Part shown: in pieces, positions 58,658-64,000 of the stretch
How positions within the stretch are numbered: position 1 is the first letter of the stretch
Layout: the number at the start of each line of letters is the position of its first letter
NCBI GenBank assembly: GCA_016858145.1
Contig: JAEHOE010000004.1
Span: forward strand, 1,736,001-1,800,000
DNA: 64,000 nucleotides
Origin: Edaphochlamys debaryana
Taxonomy: Eukaryota; Chlorophyta; Chlorophyceae; Chlamydomonadales
Reading direction: 5' to 3'
The notes under the pieces: generated by a model
The model's input: the letters and a program-made list of their open reading frames with translations, nothing else
Told to the model about the DNA's origin: nothing
Database searches by the model: none
Made by a program: the position numbers and the translations under genes

Positions 58658-59069
58658 ACCCTCCAAATCCCCAGCGTGGTGAATGGGACAGGCGTACCCA
58701 TGGAGTGCACTCACGACGCTGGCTAGGTAGGGCTGGTCGGGAACTGAACCTTGGAGGGGACGGCGGACTGAACCTAAGAAGCCCCAGCCCATGACACTGG
58801 CGGCGGGTATGGTACTGTGCGTCCAAAGGGAGGTACTCAAGATGCTGGCTATGACGCTTGGGGGGCTGGCGGGCTGAAAGCTTAGAGGCAAGCTTTTCAG
58901 TGGGGATAAGAACTGGGAGGGGGGGTCACCCAGTATAGACTACAGGCTGCAGGCCTACATGGAGCGCGGCTGCACGGGTTCAGCCGATCAGCCCTTCTGC
59001 CCTCTTCCGGTAATCCGGTCTGAAGCGACACGGGCGGGTGGAGTGAGGGTGCAAGGGGCAGGCGGGGGT

Positions 59070-59667
59070 CCTGACCCCACCAAGCTCTTCGGCCCTCCGA
59101 CGAGGCAGTCGAGGTGTTGTCTACCCCAGGCCCCAGCGGATGAGCAGCTGTTCATGTTGGTCGTTGGTTGGCCCAGGCACGGGCACGGGTGCTACTGCGG
59201 AGAGCGGGCGCTTTGACAAGCCGGTGTACTGCTCTGCGCAGCTGCACACCGAGTGTGCCCGAAGTCCCGAGATGGCTTCAAGTCGCGAAGCAAGGACCGG
59301 GCCTCGCCGCCTGGCAGGATTCAGCGCTCTGCACACGGGAGACAGCGCTTGACTTGACGCCACGCAGAGGAAGCGCACGGGGTGGCAGGAGAGGGCGGCG
59401 GGAAGCCGCGTGTGTGTGGTGTGTCCCGTCGTATGGGTGCTACGTCGTATGCTCGTCCGAATTAGATTTGGTGGAAAAGGTGCCGTACGCGCTGATTCGG
59501 GACCTCGCGAGCCTGAGCCACTCGGGGTCCGCACACCGCACAGACCAACAAGCCAGGAGCCTGCGACCCTAGACCAACCTTCCAGGGCACACACGGATGC
59601 GCGGACCGCCAAAGTTGGCGGCAAATCCTTGCCACCGGGACACCTGCCGCGCCCGGCAGCCAGCATG
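59070..59667 (-). repeat. Right arm of the large inverted repeat
   Basis: Reverse-complement partner of 56750-57338. The outer edge is CAGCCAGCATG at 59657-59667. Weaker similarity continues inward to about 58950. A short insertion relative to the left arm lies near 59330-59350. Confidence 0.88.
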
Positions 59668-59786
59668 CTTGGCTGCAGGGTTGCTGCGTGAGAGCACGAG
59701 GTTCGTATGCGGTACGGCAGTCGAGATCTCTCATTGCAGCTGTGAACAGCCTGCCTTCTGAGTACGGTAGACTGCCGCAGTACAGT

Positions 59787-59791
59787 TTACA
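59787..59791 (-). terminator. TGTAA poly(A) signal for the acidic-tailed gene
   Basis: TTACA on the plus strand, about 335 bases after the stop at 60127 on the minus strand. Confidence 0.5.
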
Positions 59792-60126
59792 CCATCACCA
59801 GTATCAGCAGACAGCAGGTGATAGCCTCGCCTTGGCGGGCTCCCCACTGCCTAAGCCCCAGTCATCCTTGCGCCTGTGTCCGCCTCCACCCGGAACGTTA
59901 CCACATAGTCTGCGCTCTGCGGCCCCCATCCCTTTCTCCACCGGCCTGTGCCCATACACGTACAGCCCGCTGCAACTCCCCCACGTGGCTTCCTTATTCA
60001 CGCATCCCTGTCCTCACTCCCCCAGTGCTGCATGAGCCCGCATTGGCTACCATGAGTGCACTTGAACCCTGGTGCGCTGTTTCCCATGCAAGTTCCGGTT
60101 GCTGCTTAGCCTTCGCGCTGAGGCCC

Positions 60127-62788
60127 TTACCCCGACTCCTCCTCCTCCTCGTCCCCCTCCTCCTCGTCACCGCCCGCCTCCGCCGGCCCCTCCTCGTCCT
60201 CATCCTCGTCCCCCTCCCCGTCCTCCTCTTCCGCGCCCGCCTCCTCCCCCTCGCCGGCCTCCTCCGGCTGGTGGTCTTTGAGCGATTCGACCTGCGTTGG
60301 GTTTAGTTTGGGTGGGTGGGGTAGCGAAGGGTAAAGGGAATGGCATTGGGTGAGCGGCGAAATGGTTCGGGGCAGAGGCAGCATGTCTCCCCCACCCAGC
60401 ACGCCTTTCCCACCCATACTCCCCACCCGTACAGCAGCACCAGCCTCCTGCACCACACCCACCCCATCCAAGCTCGACCCCACACCGTGGACATCCACCG
60501 CGTCCCCTCCCTTCCCCCAGACTCCCCCTTCCCCCCCCCACCTGCTTGTTGAGTGCGGCCAGGGCCCAGGTGCGGTCCCTCAGCAGCACCACCGCGTCCT
60601 TGGAGCGGAACAACAGCCTGGGGGGGGGGGAGGGAGGGAGGGGGAGGGGAGGGGGAGGGGAGGGGGAGGGAGGGGGGCTGGGGGTCAGGGATGGCGCCAA
60701 AACACCAGCCTGGGTCGAGGGGGGGCATGGGGAGGGGCGCCCAGGTGGTGAGCGGGAGGCGGCCTGCAACTGAGGCTCCTTTTTTTGGGGGGGGGCCGGG
60801 GCGGTCTGGAGCCTTTCAAGGCTACACGCGAGCAGCAGCCTCTCGACGCCGGGAACCACCCCTTCCCTACCGCTCCCCGTCTTCTTCCCCTCCCCCCCCC
60901 TCCCCCACACACACCTGAGCAGTGCGTGCTCCACCGCCAGGGTCACCAGGAGGTCACCCGCCACCTGGGGGGGGGGGGAGGAGGCAGAGGGGAGGGGGGT
61001 CACCAGCAGGTCTCCCGGGGGGGAGGGGAAGGTGGGGAGGAGGAGGGAGAGGGGAGGGGGGTCAACAGCAGGTCTCCCGGGGGGGAGGGGAAGGTGGGGA
61101 GGAGGAGGGAGAGGGGAGGGGGGTCAACAGCAGGTCGCCCGCTCCGTGAGGATTGTGGGGCGAGGTGAGGGTTGTGGGGTGAGATCGGCGAGTTCACAGG
61201 GAGGATACCGCAAGGCAGTCCGGGAGCGCTACGGGCATGGCGGGGAGCGGGGCGTCAGGGCTGGATCTCATGCCTCTTGGCGCCCCACGCCCCCTCTGTA
61301 CTGCCTTTGTAGAGCAGCCCTGAACGGGTGGGGCGGTGGGGCCTCCTCCAGCCCCCAACCTCCTCACGAGGGGCAGCAAATCCTCAGCCACGGTCTCCCT
61401 CGCCCCGCCACCCTTCAGCCTCGACCCTCCCTGCACGCCACCCCGCACAATCCCAGCCCCCACCAACTGGCTTCCAGGCTCCCCTCCCCGCCTCCCCTTC
61501 CCCTCCTCTTCCGGTCCTCACCCTCCCCCCCCACCCCCATGGCCGCACGCTGCGCGTCTCCCTGCCAGGCTCCCCTTCACCTCCCCTTCTAACTCCCCTC
61601 CCCCTACCTCCCCCCACCTTTTCGTGCACCAGCAGCAGCATGCCCGCCGCCATGGGCACCCCCTGCTTGGCCTCGGCGCTGCCGGGGCGGGCAAAGTGCT
61701 GCAGGTGGGTCAGCAGGGCCAGGCGCAGGGAGGCGGCCAGGGTCCTGGGGGGACGGGGTGGGGGAGGGGCAGGGGGGTGTTGCGGGGCGGGGAGTGTGGC
61801 ACTGAGAGGGGGAAACGTGGGCGGCAAGCAAGGAAAAGAGCGTACGCCAAAACGGCAGCGGCGGGCCCTCCTGGGCCCCTTTGGGCCTCCCTCCTGGGCC
61901 CGGTCCTCACTTGAAGTCCGGCTCCAGGGGAGACTCCTCGGGGGGCGCCGCGGGGCCCTCCACGTCCTGGAGGAGCTGGGACAGCACTGGGGGGAGAGGG
62001 GGGGAGGGCAGGGGGGAGAGGGGGGGAGGGGAGGGGGGAGGGGGAGGTGGAGGGGGCGATCGTGGCAAGAGGTTACCTGGGGGCAACACGTGCGAAAGCC
62101 TTGGGCGCCATCCGGTCCATGCCTGCCCCTTGGGCTTCACGCTTGACACTCTCTATCACAAACCCCTCGCTCCCCCCAACTCCCTCCCCCATACAACCCC
62201 ACCCGCACATCAGCACAGGGAACTCAGGCCGATGCCTGCCCTTTCGGCTTCACGCCTCTGAGCTGCCATTACTACAAGCCCCTCCCCCTCCTTCCCTCTG
62301 CCCCCTACACCTCCCCACCCACCCATGAGCTCTGGGAACTCGGGCGGTGTCTTGGCGCTGATGGCTCGCGTGCAGGCCTCCTCCAGCCCCCCCACCAGCT
62401 TGCCCAGCTGCGTCGTGTCGTTCATCTTGTGGAGCTCCGTGAACACCTTGAGCACGGGCGTCTCCTGCAGGCAGGGGGGTCGGGGGGTAGAGCGGGGGCT
62501 AGTTTGGGGGGAGGGGGCATGGTCCCGGGTGGGGAGCGGACGTGGGGCCGAGGCCCAGGGTGCGGGGAGGGGGAGGGAGAGGGCATGGGAGTAGGGAAGG
62601 GCGGGAGCTCGCTCGCTCCGCGCTCCCACCGCGGAGCGCCTGGCCGGCAAGCAAGGCCCGCATGGGCTGCCAGCATAGGGCCTGTAGCAGTAGCTGCTTA
62701 CCATGAGGCCCATGAAGCCGCACTCCTGGAGGCCCTCGCATGCATCCTCCACCTGCTCCGCGAGCTCGGCTCTCTTCCGATCAGCCAT
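60127..62788 (-). CDS. Helical protein with acidic tail, unknown family (240 aa)
   Basis: Seven exons, 62788-62702, 62464-62323, 61986-61911, 61744-61618, 60964-60915, 60617-60542 and 60291-60127, total 723 bases. The start MADRKRAELAEQVEDACEGL has a strong context (GCCATGGC); an in-frame ATG at 62938 would add 50 residues. Residues 1-185 look all-helical and possibly ARM/HEAT-like (ETPVLKVFTELHKMNDTTQL, MAAGMLLLVHEKVAGDLLVT, SKDAVVLLRDRTWALAALNK). Residues about 190-240 are almost all Glu, Asp and Gly. I do not recognise the family. Exon pattern, intact frame and even composition support a real gene. Intron 4 holds a minisatellite made from the exon-5 border. Confidence 0.82.
60941..61141 (-). 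repeat. About 60-bp tandem array built from an exon border
   Basis: Four units start at about 60941, 60998, 61060 and 61122 (58-62 bp). The first is the real 5' part of exon 5 plus its acceptor tract. The others are degraded copies, in the intron, of the same exon start (AGDLLLT in place of AGDLLVT on the minus strand) plus a pyrimidine-rich tract. Confidence 0.88.
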
Positions 62789-63152
62789 GGCAGCGTCTTT
62801 TGCACCAATGACAGCTGCGAGGTTTGAGATGTCTAAATTCGTTGCGGAGGAAGGGCAGGTGCAGGGTTCTCGCGCGCAATTTCGGAGCTCAAACGTCGCT
62901 TCCCTCGCCCGTTTGTGGGGTACAGTGGCAAATGACACAGACGTGCTTGAGTGCGCGAGTTATTAACTATTGATGTTTCCCGAGGAGCACGCGTGCTGGG
63001 GACAGCTGCATCGAGACAGCTCCATGCAAGGCGCTTAGACACTGGACTCACCAAACGCTTCCGTTCTCACTACCGCTGCCCTGCCTAGCATATCGATCAA
63101 CACGCAAGCTCTCGACCCAAATCACTCGACCCTTGCGCGAGGACTTGCAGCG
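62789..63152. promoter_or_regulatory. Divergent promoter region, acidic-tailed gene/hydrolase
   Basis: 364 bp between opposed start codons. It is less GC-rich than the surroundings. No named element was recognised. Confidence 0.45.
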
Positions 63153-64000
63153 ATGAGCGCTCTCTGCTGCGGCCTGCAGCACCGCCGGCCCTTCACATCA
63201 AGCGCGAGGCCATGTCGGCAGCGGGCAGTGGTGGTGCGGAGCGCGGTGGGCGCTGCCCCATCGCCCGTCACCATCGGCAAGCACACGCTGCCGGACGGCG
63301 CGAAGCTTGAGCTCGTCTCGCAGAAGGCATCTGTGAGTCGTTGTCAGCTGGGGAGCCTGCAACAGGCGTGTTATTTCCGTGTCACAGGGCGCGAGGGCGC
63401 TGTGACACCGGGCATGGCAGGGCCATCGGCAGCCCACCGTCTCCTCCTCGCTCTGTGCCCTCCACCTAGCTGCCCCTTGCCTCCAGGGTACGTCCAGCGG
63501 CCGCCCGCCCCTCCTCTTCGTGCACGGGTCCTACCACGCAGCCTGGTGCTGGCAGGTGGGGCCCGGGGAGGTCAGCCAGTTGGCGCCCCTGAGGCAGGCC
63601 ACGACCCCGGTCGTACCTCTTGTCTCTCTCAGTCCACAAACGAGCCACGGGATGGCGGGGGCTTTGGCCTATCGTTCCATAGTCGAATCACAACCGTGAA
63701 GCAGGAGGCAGGGTACACAACAGGGCGACGGCCTGACTCAGCCCGGCCCTGACTGCTGGGGGCCCCTACCCCGGCCCTCTGACCATCCTCCCTCCCCCTT
63801 CCGCGGCCCTGGTTGCTGGGCCCCCGGTATCTCCCCCAGGAGAACTTCACGCCATAACCTAGCTAACGGTACACAGCAGAGGCGCGGCCCTCATCCGAAT
63901 CCCCGTGGCAGCCCAGCGCTGACTGCTGCCCCCCCCCCCTCAAACCCGGCCCTTCAACCATTCTCCCGTCCTTCAGGAGAACTTCCTTCCCTACTTCTCC
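63153..64000 (+). CDS. Alpha/beta hydrolase, plastid-targeted (partial, 5' end only)
   Basis: Three exons are seen, 63153-63332, 63487-63555 and 63977 to the window edge. Residues 1-35 are Arg/Ser/Ala-rich and fit a transit peptide (MSALCCGLQHRRPFTSSARP). The next exon carries the start of the fold with the oxyanion HG motif, RPPLLFVHGSYHAAWCWQ, and the third begins ENFLPYFS. This wording is typical of plant and algal alpha/beta hydrolases with an N-terminal LLFVHG strand. The catalytic Ser-Asp-His lie beyond the window, so the substrate cannot be stated. Intron 2 contains a decoy copy of the exon-3 start at 63826-63857. Confidence 0.85.
63826..63857 (+). repeat. Echo of hydrolase exon-3 start inside intron 2
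   Basis: CCCCCAG|GAGAACTTC then ACGCCATAA copies the real CTTCAG|GAGAACTTC at 63971-63985, 137 bp upstream. If used, it would give a stop four codons in. The surrounding CCCGGCCCT/ACCATCC/TTCTCC phrases are also repeated, so the duplicated unit is about 130 bp. Confidence 0.75.

Overview
The window is nuclear DNA from a green alga of the Chlamydomonas/Volvox lineage. The evidence is very GC-rich sequence, many short GT-AG introns, plastid-type transit peptides, TGTAA poly(A) signals, long Ala/Gly/Pro/Gln runs inside proteins, a suicide-type THI4 with a TPP riboswitch, and genes read as many small exons. I recall THI4 and the telomerase gene both lying on chromosome 4 of C. reinhardtii. I could not check this, and the species is not fixed by the sequence alone.

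Layout, left to right. (1) 981-2776(-): BTB/POZ gene A, interrupted by one in-frame stop. (2) 3741-19516(+): a very large telomerase reverse transcriptase (TERT) gene, with TEN, CP/QFP, T, 1, 2, A, B', C, D and E motifs and a C-terminal extension. Its palm is split by about 1,600 residues of low-complexity sequence between motifs B' and C. (3) 19778-23666(+): a decayed BTB copy (B), a stray copy of the last TERT exon, and an intact BTB gene (C). (4) 24588-26404(-): THI4, with a TPP riboswitch upstream at about 26765-26912. (5) 28954-31144(-): BTB gene D. (6) 31386-34322(-): plastid/bacterial-type tRNA (guanine-N7) methyltransferase TrmB, divergent from (7) 34660-37579(+): ESCRT-III VPS2/CHMP2. 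(8) 38385-40969(+): BTB gene E. (9) 42365-42874(+): a MYND zinc-finger fragment with a frameshift. (10) 45381-56550(-): an unrecognised low-complexity protein of about 3,160 residues, for which I could assemble nine phase-consistent exons. (11) 56750-59667: two roughly 0.6-kb inverted-repeat arms flanking a rearranged BTB fragment (F). (12) 60127-62788(-): a 240-residue acidic-tailed protein of unknown family, divergent from (13) 63153-64000(+): the start of a plastid-targeted alpha/beta hydrolase that runs off the right edge.

The genes do not form one pathway. Three themes link them. A lineage-expanded BTB family (six loci, two intact on each strand or decayed, all with the same propeller-like plus BTB layout) is scattered between housekeeping genes, and its copies show nonsense, deletion and inversion damage. 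Low-complexity insertion is extreme in TERT, TrmB and the 3,160-residue protein. Finally, many introns carry degraded copies of the edge of a neighbouring exon together with its splice site (TERT, TrmB, VPS2, the acidic protein, the hydrolase), which points to frequent short tandem duplication across exon borders.

Exon boundaries below were derived by hand from splice consensus, reading-frame phase and family conservation. Summed exon lengths are multiples of three for BTB A, C, D and E, THI4, TrmB, VPS2, the acidic protein and the low-complexity gene. The TERT model has one unresolved stretch, about 11366-11786.
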